From Candidatus Caldilinea saccharophila (lineage in GTDB: Bacteria > Chloroflexota > Anaerolineae > Caldilineales > Caldilineaceae): a stretch of 64,000 nt of DNA. The notes below the pieces were generated by a model that saw only the letters and a list, made by a program, of their open reading frames with translations, made no database searches and had not been told where the DNA came from. The first letter of the stretch is position 1. The number at the start of each line of letters is the position of its first letter. The DNA is taken from assembly GCA_016710365.1 (NCBI GenBank), contig JADJVW010000002.1, positions 62,001-126,000 on the forward strand. The letters run 5' to 3'. Shown here in pieces: positions 17,909 to 29,761 of the stretch. A program made the translations under genes and the position numbers.

Positions 17909-19046
17909 ATGAACCGGACAGGACATCTTTTTCATCAAGCAACTGACAGTCTCCAGGGTCGATGTAGATGCCTCATGATTTTCTTTGTGCTGCTGATTCT
18001 ACAAGGTTGTACGCCCGCTTCTATTGATGCGCCTGCCGATGCGTCTGCCACACTCGAGCCGCTCGTTCTATACAACTGGGAAGACGATATGCCACAGAGC
18101 GTCCTGGAGGCATTCACCCAGGAAACCGGTATCGAAGTGCTCTATGTGACCTACGAATCAGTTGAGGAGGCAGTCGCCAACCCGCGCCGGCGCGGTCTAT
18201 GATGTGGTCGTCATGGAAAATCGTCGCATCCCGGCGCTGGCTGCTGCCAATCTCCTGGCCAGGCTTGACCATCGCAACCTTCCCAATTTCAAAAATATCT
18301 CGCTGAATTTCCGAGGACTCATCTACGATCCGGACAATGCTTACAGCGTGCCCTATAGTTGGGGCACCACCGGAATCGTGGTGCGCTCGGATCGGTTGAC
18401 GGAACCGGTCATTCGCTGGGCGGATCTGTGGGATGCGCGCTATGCGGGGCATGTCGCGCTGTACCGCGGCCAGCTGCGTGAAACGATCGGCCTGACGTTG
18501 AAATCCCTTGGCTTTTCCGCCAATACCGAAGATCCCGCGCATCTGCAGGCCGTGCTGACCAGGCTGCTCGAACTGCCCCTGCCGGTCCATCTTGCCGAAG
18601 ATTATGACCCGTTTACTATATCCACTTCGATGATCGACGGGCCGGTCAGCGTGGGCATGGGGTACACATACGACGTGCTGGAGGGCAGGGCGGCAGGCGC
18701 GCCGTTTGACTATGTGTTGCCGGAAGAGGGCGGGTTGTTGTGGGGAGACAATTTTGTGATCCCCGCCAGCAGCACTCAGCGCCGGCAGGCAGAGCAATTT
18801 ATCGATTTCTTGCTGCGTCCGGAAATCGCTGCGATGATCACCAATCAGAATCATTTCGCAATGGCCAACGATGCCGCGCTGCGTTTCATGAAGCCGGAAA
18901 TCATCCAGAATCCGTATATCTACCCACCGCAAGAGCAGATGAACAACATCGAAATTGTCCTGCCCCTCAGCGAAGCAGGCGAACAATTGTACGAACAGGT
19001 TTGGACTCAATTTCTTGAAGCGAACGCAAGGGCAGACAACCGCTGA
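17909..19046 (+). CDS. Polyamine-type (PotD-like) substrate-binding lipoprotein, first copy (frame break near 18185)
   Basis: An extracellular solute-binding protein of the spermidine/putrescine type. A hydrophobic signal ends in a lipobox LILQGC, after which the mature part opens with VLYNWEDDMPQSVLEAFTQE, the classic PotD N-terminal strand-helix. The frame breaks at VEEAVANPR; the rest continues as AGAVYDVVVMENRRIPALAA and runs through VPYSWGTTGIVVRSD, WADLWDARYAGHVALY and FVIPASSTQRRQAEQFIDFL to 19046. One extra base near 18178-18190 explains it. No permease or ATPase gene lies nearby; the next gene, 27 bases on, is a sensor kinase. This suggests a role as a periplasmic or surface ligand receptor for the kinase rather than in uptake, which is inference. 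Confidence 0.8.
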
Positions 19047-19073
19047 GCGCAGTGCAGTGCTGGTGCAACCTAT

Positions 19074-21014
19074 ATGAATTGGTTACCGATAAGCAGCAAT
19101 CCAAGCCTCCGGCGCCGGCTGATGGCATGGCTGAGCCTCACGACAGTGTTGATGCTATTGATCACGGCAGGCAGTGTGGGATATCTTGTCCACCGCTACG
19201 AGCAGGAGCTTTGGCGTTCGCGTCTGACTGAAGGCGCCCGCAACTCCGCCGCCTCTGTGGCGGAAATCCTGATGCGAACGGAACGCACGCTTGCCGTGGC
19301 CGGACAAGCCATTGCCGATGCGCCAGACGAACACGGGCTGCCCGCGGCGCTGCTTGCCACCGAACCGGCGCTGGTTGAGGTCGTTCAACTGGACGAGGAA
19401 GGGACGGTGTTGGCCGCCGCGTTTCGTGACCAGCCGGTGCTCTCGTCGCTCTTTACGCTCTCGCAGTCCAAGTGGTTTCACGCGGCGCTCGCCGGTCACC
19501 ACTATCAAAGCAGAGTCCAATATACGTTTGAGAACGATCCTTATCTCATCCTGTCGCTGCCCGCCAAACCGCAGGGGGTCGTCGTTGGCCGCATTCATCT
19601 AGACGTGCTCCAAAATGCTGTATCTACTTTAGATTTGGGGGAAACCGGTCGCATCTATATCGTGGATGCCGAGGGCGAAGTGATCGCCCATGCCGACCGC
19701 AGCATGATCGGTCAACAAGTGGACTACGTGATCGAACGCACAAAAGCTGTACAGAACAACGGCGCCTGGTCAGGCGAATATAGCAACTATATGGGCCGCA
19801 GCGTTCTGGGCGCCTTTTCGCCAGTAGCCGGTTCGGGTTGGGCCGTGATCGCCGAAGTTGCACAGCAGGAAGCATACACGCCCAGCCGCAATGTAACCAT
19901 GTTGGTTATCGTCCTCATGCTTGCGCTGGCCACAACCATGTTGAAGGGTAACGGCGCCTTCCTCAAGCGCTCTATCTTTCAACCGCTGATACATCTCAGC
20001 GAAGGCGCGCTGCGGCTCGGCCAGGGTGATCTGGCGTATCGCATTCTTGACGGACGCAACGATGAAATCGGCCAGATCACGACCGCATTCAACGAGATGG
20101 CGGCTGATCTTGAGCGCCAAAACCACGCGGTTGTCCAGAAAAATCTGGCGCTTATCGAGGAGATTGACAGCCATCGCCAGACACAGGAGGAGTTGAGAGT
20201 CCTCAACGGTTCGCTGGAAGAGCGTATCGTCGAGCGCACGCGAGAGCTCGAACTGCTGGCCACAGACTTGACGCGCTCCAATAAAGAGTTGCAGGAATTC
20301 GCCTATGTCGCCTCTCACGATCTGCAAGAACCGCTGCGCAAGGTGCGCGCCTTTGGAGATCGCCTTGTCACCCGCAGCGGCGCCCAGATGGATGAGGTCA
20401 GCAGAGATTATTTAACCCGCATGGAAAACGCGGCCGAGCGGATGCAGTCGCTGATCGACGCGCTGCTCACTTACTCGCGCGTTACGACCCAGGCCCAACC
20501 CCTGTCCGCGGTCAACCTTCAGCAGGTCGCCAGCGAGGTTGTCTCCGATCTGGAAATTCAAATAGAGCGGCTGCACGGTGAGGTTCGGATCGGCCCCCTC
20601 GACACGATCTGCGCCGATCCCCTCCAAATGCGCCAGTTGCTCCAGAACTTGATCGGGAATGCGCTGAAATTCCATCAGGAAGACGTGGCGCCGATCGTGC
20701 ATCTGACAGGGAGATGGCTGGCGCCCGGCGATCCACACCGGACGCTCAACCCCGCCTGCAATGACGACGTCCCTGTCTACGCGCTGTGTGTGGCAGACAA
20801 CGGCATCGGAATCGACGCGCAATATAGTGATCGTATCTTTCAGGTTTTTCAGCGACTCCATGGCCGCAACCAATATGAAGGAACAGGCGTCGGGCTGGCA
20901 ATCTGCCGCAAAATTGTCGAGCGACATAATGGCATCATTACAGTACAGAGCACCCCTGGCATAGGGTCGCAGTTCGTCATTTTATTGCCAATGAGTATCG
21001 GGAACATGCAGTAA
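19074..21014 (+). CDS. Sensor histidine kinase with extracellular Cache-type domain
   Basis: A 646-residue membrane kinase. Membrane helix 1 (about 17-37, AWLSLTTVLMLLITAGSVGY) leads to a double-Cache-like extracellular domain (about 40-270; LDLGETGRIYIVDAEGEVIA is the typical strand pair). Membrane helix 2 (about 280-297) and HAMP (PLIHLSEGALRLGQGDLAYR) follow, then a coiled coil (about 345-405). The HisKA domain has the phosphoacceptor in ASHDLQEPLRKVRAF, the subtype found in bacterial phytochromes. The ATPase has N box LIGNALKFH, DNGIGID and GTGVGLAICRKIV. Binding proteins are encoded on both sides of the kinase cluster. Its cognate regulator is almost certainly the next gene, 22 bases downstream. 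Confidence 0.9.
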   Translation: MNWLPISSNPSLRRRLMAWLSLTTVLMLLITAGSVGYLVHRYEQELWRSRLTEGARNSAASVAEILMRTERTLAVAGQAIADAPDEHGLPAALLATEPALVEVVQLDEEGTVLAAAFRDQPVLSSLFTLSQSKWFHAALAGHHYQSRVQYTFENDPYLILSLPAKPQGVVVGRIHLDVLQNAVSTLDLGETGRIYIVDAEGEVIAHADRSMIGQQVDYVIERTKAVQNNGAWSGEYSNYMGRSVLGAFSPVAGSGWAVIAEVAQQEAYTPSRNVTMLVIVLMLALATTMLKGNGAFLKRSIFQPLIHLSEGALRLGQGDLAYRILDGRNDEIGQITTAFNEMAADLERQNHAVVQKNLALIEEIDSHRQTQEELRVLNGSLEERIVERTRELELLATDLTRSNKELQEFAYVASHDLQEPLRKVRAFGDRLVTRSGAQMDEVSRDYLTRMENAAERMQSLIDALLTYSRVTTQAQPLSAVNLQQVASEVVSDLEIQIERLHGEVRIGPLDTICADPLQMRQLLQNLIGNALKFHQEDVAPIVHLTGRWLAPGDPHRTLNPACNDDVPVYALCVADNGIGIDAQYSDRIFQVFQRLHGRNQYEGTGVGLAICRKIVERHNGIITVQSTPGIGSQFVILLPMSIGNMQ

Positions 21015-21036
21015 ACCTGGAAGGGAAAAGAGGACG

Positions 21037-21570
21037 ATGGCACAGACCACTTTGCCGGTCACGATTCTGATCGCTGACGATGATCCGGACGATCAAATGT
21101 TGACGCGCGACGCGCTGCTGGAAAATCGTTTGTACAACGATCTGCACTTTGTCAGCGACGGTCAAGAACTCATGGATTATCTGCTGCATCGGGGCGTCTA
21201 CACCGCGCCGGAGACATCTCCACGACCTGACCTGATCCTGCTTGATCTCAACATGCCGCGCAAGGATGGACGCGAGGCTTTGCGCGAGATCAAAGAGAAT
21301 ACAGAGTTGCGCACGATCCCGATCGTGATCTTGACAACCTCGAAGGCGGAGGAAGATATCCTGCGCACCTACAATCTCGGCGTCAACTCGTTCATCGTAA
21401 AACCAGTCACTTTCCAGGCTTTGGTGGACATTATCCGCGTCGTCACCGAATACTGGTTTACAATTGTGCGCCTGCCGCCCAATTACCCCACGCGGTGGCA
21501 ATTCTCGGAGGAGCGTGTCGTTCCGCACGAAAGGGCTGCACCCATAGGAGTTTTCTATGACCCCGACTAG
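21037..21570 (+). CDS. Single-domain response regulator (Rcp1-like)
   Basis: A receiver-only protein of 177 residues: acidic pocket ILIADDDPDDQML, phosphoacceptor Asp in LILLDLNMPRKDG, switch Thr in VILTTSKAE and Lys in IVKPVTF. The insertion between strand 2 and helix 2 and the DDDPDDQ signature are typical of Rcp1, the partner of bacterial phytochrome kinases, matching the HisKA subtype of the preceding kinase. There is no DNA-binding domain; a tail of about 35 residues follows the receiver. The end overlaps the following hybrid kinase start by 14 bases, so phosphotransfer to that kinase is plausible. Confidence 0.9.
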   Translation: MAQTTLPVTILIADDDPDDQMLTRDALLENRLYNDLHFVSDGQELMDYLLHRGVYTAPETSPRPDLILLDLNMPRKDGREALREIKENTELRTIPIVILTTSKAEEDILRTYNLGVNSFIVKPVTFQALVDIIRVVTEYWFTIVRLPPNYPTRWQFSEERVVPHERAAPIGVFYDPD

Positions 21571-23179
21571 AGTGCTGATTATCGATGACGACGAAGATGA
21601 TTATGTGCTGACCGTTAGCTTGCTGCGCGAAATCGGCGCTGACCGTTATGCTGTCAAATGGGTGTCATCCTACACCATGGCTCTAGACGAAATCCGCGGT
21701 GGCGATCACGACATTTGCCTGGTCGATTATCGTCTTGGCATGCGTAACGGCCTGGACCTGCTGCGCGATGCTATACAAATGGGCGCCACTATCCCCCTGA
21801 TTCTGCTGACGGGACAGGGCGCTCATGAAGTTGACCTGAAGGCGATGGAGGCCGGCGCGGCTGATTATCTGACCAAGCACCGTCTTGATGCCCAGATCCT
21901 GGAGCGATCCATCCGCTACGCGCTTGAGCGAGCAAGAACATTGCAAGAGTTGCGACGGCTGACCGCAGCGGCCGAACAGGCCAATCAAACAAAATCGCGC
22001 TTCCTGGCGAATATGAGCCATGAAATTCGCACGCCGCTCAACGCCATTGTTGGCGCTGCCGATCTGCTGGGCGCCACCTTGCTGAGCGAAGATCAAGGCG
22101 AGTACATCGATATCATTCGCAGCAGCAGCCATCTGTTGCTGACTCTGATCAATGACATTCTTGACTTCTCGAAAATCGAAGCGAATCGTCTTGAACTGGA
22201 ATCGGAGCCGATCGACCTGGGGGTGGTGGTTGCCGAAATCCGGCGGATTTTCCAGCCGATGGCGTCCAGCAAGCGGCTTGATCTTGTGGCCAATATTGCC
22301 CCTGACGTCCCCCTCGTCATCCAGGGCGACCCGGTCCGGCTGCGCCAGGTTTTGGTCAATTTGGTCAATAACGCCCTGAAATTTACCGCACAGGGTGCGG
22401 TGGCTCTTTCGATTGAGACCATGAGCCAGGCAGCGACGGTTGACCCCGGCAAGCAGTTGCTGCGTTTTGCAGTGCGCGATACGGGCATCGGCATTGCCCC
22501 GGAACAACAAGCGAATTTATTCAAGTCATTTTCTCAACTCGACTCATCGACCACGCGCCGCTATGGCGGAACGGGTCTGGGCCTGGCGATCTCAAGAAGT
22601 TTGGTCCAACTCTTCGGTGGCGAGCTTGGGCTGGACAGCCATCTTGGCCAGGGTTCAACGTTTTATTTCACACTTCCTTGCCAGGCGCTGCCAGCTCCCC
22701 CGTTTGCTCATTCGCCTCAGTCGATGACCGCACCCGCGTTATCCGACTTTGACGAAACCCTGGCGTTGCGCTGTCCTCTCAAAATTTTGCTCGCAGAAGA
22801 TAACATGGTCAGCCGGAAGGTCGCGCTGCGTATCCTCGCCAAATTTGGCTACCAGGCCGACGCGGTGGAGAATGGTATTCAAGTGCTGCAACGTGCAGGC
22901 CAACAAGCGTATGATTTGATTTTGATGGATGTTGCCATGCCGGAAATAGATGGCATCGAAGCAACGCAGCGCATCCGCCAGATGCCCGTTGCGCACCCAA
23001 TACCCACGATTATCGCGATGACGGCGGCCACGACCGTAACGGATCGCGAGCAATGCCTTGCGGCTGGGATGGATAATTTTCTGGGCAAACCACTCTCGAT
23101 CCAAGCCCTACGCCGTACACTGGAAACTGTATCAACCTTACGCAAATCTCAAGAAGCAGTGAATGAGCCGAGTCATTGA
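21557..23179 (+). CDS. Hybrid histidine kinase, REC-HisKA-HATPase-REC
   Basis: A soluble 540-residue hybrid kinase. The first receiver (about 5-120) has VLIIDDDEDD, the Asp in ICLVDYRLGMRNG and LTGQGAHE. A short coiled coil leads to HisKA with ANMSHEIRTPLNAIVG and the ATPase with VNNALKFT, DTGIGIAP and GGTGLGLAISR. The second receiver (about 415-530) has ILLAEDNMVSRK and the Asp in LILMDVAMPEIDG. With no membrane segment or sensor domain it is probably driven by phosphorylation or contact through its receivers, forming a relay with the two proteins encoded upstream. No output domain is encoded in the operon, so the final target is elsewhere. Confidence 0.9.
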   Translation: MTPTRVLIIDDDEDDYVLTVSLLREIGADRYAVKWVSSYTMALDEIRGGDHDICLVDYRLGMRNGLDLLRDAIQMGATIPLILLTGQGAHEVDLKAMEAGAADYLTKHRLDAQILERSIRYALERARTLQELRRLTAAAEQANQTKSRFLANMSHEIRTPLNAIVGAADLLGATLLSEDQGEYIDIIRSSSHLLLTLINDILDFSKIEANRLELESEPIDLGVVVAEIRRIFQPMASSKRLDLVANIAPDVPLVIQGDPVRLRQVLVNLVNNALKFTAQGAVALSIETMSQAATVDPGKQLLRFAVRDTGIGIAPEQQANLFKSFSQLDSSTTRRYGGTGLGLAISRSLVQLFGGELGLDSHLGQGSTFYFTLPCQALPAPPFAHSPQSMTAPALSDFDETLALRCPLKILLAEDNMVSRKVALRILAKFGYQADAVENGIQVLQRAGQQAYDLILMDVAMPEIDGIEATQRIRQMPVAHPIPTIIAMTAATTVTDREQCLAAGMDNFLGKPLSIQALRRTLETVSTLRKSQEAVNEPSH

Positions 23180-23192
23180 AAGGAGGAAATCA

Positions 23193-24418
23193 ATGACGGG
23201 GCGTAAGGCATACTCCTGTGCGAAGATAAAACAGCCGCAAGCTTTTCGCATTCCTCCGGCCCCACTGACAATACCGCGCTACAGGGGAGAGTCGACAAAC
23301 GCGTCACGAGGACTTTGGCTCGGATCGTTGCATCTATATCCATTCGGACAACTTGTCGCTCTATGGGCGCTTCTAATCATTCCACTTTTCCTGACTGGTT
23401 GCACCGGTCAGGCATCGCCTGCTGTTACCCACCCACCACTGGCGGATCGGTTGATCTTGTACAACTGGTCAGACTACATGCCCCAGGCAGTGCTGGATGC
23501 GTTTACCGAAGAATATGGCGTAAAAGTCGATTATGTGAGCTATGAAGATATCGAAGAGGCGGTGCAGAATATCCAGGATGGCGTGGTCTACGATGTGGTC
23601 ATTTTACCACCAGAAACGATCTCGACGTTGATTGCAGCAAATCACCTGGCCGCAATCGACTATAGAAATGTGCCCAACTTCAAAAACGTTTCTATCAATT
23701 TCCGTGACCTCTTCTACGATCCGGGCAATCGCTATTCGATTCCTTTTCATTGGGGCGCGACCGGCTTGCTTGTGCGCACGGATCTGGTTGAGACGCCCGT
23801 GACAAATGGGCCGACCTGTGGGATCCACGCTATGCAGGCAAGATCGCACTGTGGCCCATCTCCCGCGATCTCATTCCAATTTCACTGAAGTCGCTCGGCT
23901 ATAGCGCCAACTCAGTCAATCCCAAGGAGTTGGACGCAGCCATTCAGCACCTGGCGCAACTAAAGCCACACGTCATGTGGTGGGACAACAAAGAGGCAAG
24001 CATTGTGCCGGCGCTTGTTGACGGTCAAGCCGTGATCGCCTTCGGCTGGGCCTACGATGCCTTGCTTGCCCGCGAGGAGTCTGCGCCAATCAGCTACATC
24101 CTACCTGAGGAGGGAACGTTTTTGTGGAGTGACAACTTCGTGATTCCTGCCAGTAGCCAGCACAAGGCCACCGCCGAACTTTTCCTGAACTTTGTGTTAC
24201 GCGCCGACATCAGCGCGCAAATTATCAATGAGAGCTACTACCCGATGGCAAACGATGCCGCCGAACCTCTGGTGAATCCTGAATTGCTCGCCGACCCGAT
24301 CGTCTATCTGCCTGAAGAATATTTGCGCAAAGCAGAGATTATCGTCCCGCTTGGCGCGGATGGCGAAAATCTGTACGCGGCGTTGTGGCAGCAATTTTTG
24401 GATTCAGCCAACCGGTAA
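23193..24418 (+). CDS. Polyamine-type (PotD-like) substrate-binding lipoprotein, second copy (frame break near 23812)
   Basis: A paralogue of the first binding protein in this operon, with ILYNWSDYMPQAVLDAFTEE, VVYDVVILPPETISTLIAAN and VPNFKNVSINFRDLFYDPGN aligned almost residue for residue. A lipobox LFLTGC follows an unusually long N-terminal region. Start ATG 23193 has AAAGGAGG at 23179-23186. The frame breaks after VETPVT: the expected WADLWDPRYAGKIALWPISR reads one frame over and continues to 24418 (SKHKATAELFLNFV-like helix, then YLPEEYLRKAEIIVPLG). The two copies differ in ligand-pocket regions, so they may bind different ligands. It closes the operon that began at 17909. Confidence 0.8.
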
Positions 24419-24588
24419 CGCAGCCATGACCTTTGACGACCCGCAAAGAGAGCCGCTCAAGTCAATGCAGGACAAACCAAATAGTTTCTGTTAGAAGAAT
24501 GTTTGTTCGGAATCCTGGTTACGCTGAGCTACGTTCGATAAGAGTAAAACTAGGGTGTGGACAAACCTACCAGGAGAAACTAATCACC

Positions 24589-27084
<2,496 letters not shown>

Positions 27085-27090
27085 TCTCTC

Positions 27091-27124
27091 AGGTGACAGT
27101 CACTTGCAAAAGTGACTGTCACCT
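27091..27124. terminator. 15-bp hairpin after clpC
   Basis: AGGTGACAGTCACTT (27091-27105) pairs perfectly with 27110-27124 around GCAA, seven bases after the clpC stop. The same TGACAGTCACT core recurs at 36910-36954, so it may be a repeat family used as a terminator. Confidence 0.7.
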
Positions 27125-27158
27125 CTTCTCTGGCAGCCCCTCTTTCCCAAAAAAACTG

Positions 27159-27280
27159 CGGCTCAACCGGAATTCATGTGGTCGGGTCTTACGTGCCGGG
27201 GACAGGCTTGCGGTGCTTCGGTCGGGCAGACAGCGATCAGCCCGTCCCCGGCACGTAACCACACGAGAGCCGCTTGACCC
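27159..27280. repeat. 122-bp imperfect palindromic repeat, copy 2
   Basis: Same element and orientation as 17627-17747, with roughly eight substitutions and one indel. The substitutions include changes inside the stem (GCGCC to GTGCC, GGGCT to AGGCT). It lies between the clpC hairpin and the 3' end of the minus-strand gene at 27289. Confidence 0.8.
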
Positions 27281-27288
27281 AAAACTGC

Positions 27289-29527
27289 TCACCGCCTCAC
27301 GACGGGCAAATAGATCCGTTCAGCAAGGTCGCCCTCGATTTCCAGACTGAACCGCATGGCGCTGAACGACACATGCTTCGGCCCATCTTCGACCGCCGCA
27401 TCCAGATAAACAAAGCCGCTGTCGCCTGCCGCAAATCGATAGCTGCCGAGACGCAGCCAGTCATCGTCGAATGGCAGTTGATCTTGCTCGGTGGTCGAAA
27501 CGCCCTCCTGATGATAGACCGTATAGCGCGCCCGGCTGGTATCCGGCCCCAGGCGTTGGCCGCGACAGGGCCAATCGATGTCACCGTGGCTGGCAATCAA
27601 CGCCTCCACGTGATACGTGCCGGTGATCGGCAGGGTGGGACGCCAGATGCCGTGGGTGAGCGGTGGAATGGTGCCGCCCAGTGACTGACTAAAGGCAAGA
27701 TAAGCCGGCTCCCCCCGGATGCCGGTAAAGCGATGCCAGCCAATGGCGCAGGCCTGCGCTGGGTCGAGGGCTGGCGAAACTTCGGGCGACTCCACCACGA
27801 TTGTCACCCGCGGCTTTACCACGCTGTGTAAATCCGCCACGATGCCGTCCAGCACGTTGCTGTCGATCTCCAGCGTGACGCCGCCCCAGGTCTCGTCGTG
27901 GCTGCCCGTATACTGGCGAATACGCTGCTGCCGCTGCCACAATGTCGGCGCTAGACACGTCGGCGGGAGATTCCAGACCGTCATGGCCGGGTCGAACTGC
28001 TGACGCGTCCACGCCGCAAACCAGATCGCATCAGGCGCCGCGCCCTTGGGCAAATGCCGTCGCCGGATCAAAGTCGAACCTCTGACGATAGTCGGTGCAG
28101 GGCGCCTGCGGCCCTACCCAGGTTGGGATGAAAGTCCACCCCTGCGCCGTCAATGTCGCCAGCCGCTGCGCGTCCAGCAGCGCGTTGTCGCACGCACGCA
28201 GCGCGCCGCCGATGTAGAGATTGACCGCGCGATAAGGGCCTGCTTGGAGCCAGTGGCGCAAGTCTTCCTCATTCGCCAACTCGCACCTATCGAAAGCGGG
28301 GCCAGCCAGCCGCGCCGTGCGGTCATCAGACGCAGCGCTGGCGCCAGCCACATCCCGCTCGATCGTGGTTGCCGGCGCCTGTAAGGAGATGCTGCCAGCA
28401 AGCTGCGTCCGCCAACTGCGCCCGCCATCATCAGTGTACAGCAAGCGTGCGCCGCGGGCGTCCATGGCCCAGCCGGCCTCCGCACTTGCCAGCGCCAACG
28501 ACGACAATGACAACGACGCCGATTCCTCGCCAGCCGCAGGTGTGGCGATTCCAGCCGTGGCGACGACGGGGTTGGCGAAAAAGGGGGCGGCTACAGCCGG
28601 CTGCCGCAGTGGCTGGCCCGTGCTTGCCATCAGCCATGCAGCAGCATCCGACCGCGCCAGAGGCTGTTTATCTGACAATGCCGCGGCTCCATCGCCGACC
28701 GCTTCCCAATGCGCGCCGCGGTCGTGGGTGGCGTACCAGCGCACGCGTTGTCCAGCAGGCGTGGCAGTGGTCACCACCACCACGCCGTGCTGTCCGTCCA
28801 CCGTGAAATGGGGAAGATAGTGACGACGTTGCCCTCGACCCGCCGTCCCCTCATCAGGCAGTGCCTCGGTTGTCCAGGTGACGCCGCCGTCATCGGTGCG
28901 AAACCACGCATCTCCGTTCGTCCCTCCTGCGCTCCAGCCGGTGGTTGCGGAGATAAAAAAGACCGGTGCGCCGCCTGGCAGACTAAGTTGCTGCCAGCTT
29001 GCCCCGCCATCTTGCGTGCCAAACAGCGTCCCTTGCTTGAAGTTGCTGCTCGTCTTCTGACGCACAACGAGCCATCCGGCGCCGCGATCCAGCCAGTGCA
29101 TGGTGAGCGCGCCGGCCTGGCCTGCCGGGTTGTGCGCCGCAAACAGTTGATGATCGCGGCGCTGCCAGGTGCGGCCGCCATCGGTCGTCGCGGCGACCAC
29201 GACAACACCCGGCGTCTCCGGCGCCATTTCGGCCAGCCAGCCGGCGTCACGGTCGAGGAAGAACACGGTTGCAGGATCGTGGAGGCGGGCGCCGGGCGGC
29301 GTTGCCTCTCGCCACGTTGCGCCGCCGTCGTCGGTGAAAAGCAGAGCCTGGCTGCTCAATACCCAAGCGCGTTTCGCATCAAGCGCGCCAAAACTGCGCA
29401 CTGCACCCTCGACAGTTGCAACGTCCTGCACCAATGAGGCAGGGAATGTCCACCCTTGCGCCGCTGGCGCCAACGCTGCCAGCCCAAGCACGGCCAGAAA
29501 CACAAGCGCCCATCTGGTTTGTCGCAT
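27289..29527 (-). pseudogene. Secreted YCF48/BNR-repeat protein with DUF1906 domain, core deleted
   Basis: The signal peptide (WALVFLAVLGLAALAPAAQG) starts at ATG 29527, preceded by GAGGGA. It is followed by several beta-propeller repeats of the sialidase/YCF48 kind (LFTDDGGATWREATPP, DGGRTWQRRD, TQDGGASWQQL, TDDGGVTWTTE). A Rv2525c-like glycoside-hydrolase domain (DUF1906) then begins, with FDRCELANEEDLRHWL, YRAVNLYIGGALRACDN and FIPTWVGPQAPC. At about 28050 the frame ends with AQGRGA; one frame over the sequence resumes with PDAIWFAAWTRQQFDP, which belongs near the end of DUF1906. By family comparison some 75-90 residues of the barrel core are missing, so the enzymatic part cannot fold. A C-terminal beta domain ends at 27289. 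A real deletion or an assembly collapse at the GC-rich GGCGCGGCGCC junction are both possible. Confidence 0.65.
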
Positions 29528-29669
29528 TTTTTCGTCTATCCCTCGCTTACTTGCGTAATGCCCAATGGTTTTTGTAAGTCTCAGTCTCATGCGCTTACGA
29601 CATTACCATTTTAGCCAGGAAGCGCTGCTTTCGCCTATTCCGGGATATACCCCTTGAATCATGATTGTC

Positions 29670-29698
29670 TTGCCGCTTTGATCGACGTAGAGTACAAT
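29670..29698 (+). promoter_or_regulatory. Probable promoter for the SARP-AAA-TPR regulator
   Basis: TTGCCG (29670-29675), 17 bases, TACAAT (29693-29698). It lies in the divergent gap with the secreted YCF48/DUF1906 gene, about 60 bases before ATG 29762. No 11-bp heptamer repeats like those at 45.3, 48.6 and 51.7 kb were found here. Confidence 0.5.
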
Positions 29699-29761
29699 CA
29701 AATAAACCTAATGCGCTGCGACCTGTAGCGGGGCCGCATCAATTTCCCTGCCAAACACACT

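Noticed and set aside
24433..24588. Longer N-terminus for ClpC
   Set aside because: The extra 52 residues have no similarity to Clp N-domains, and ATG 24589 has an AGGAG upstream and the conserved opening MMRFDRFTEKAQ.
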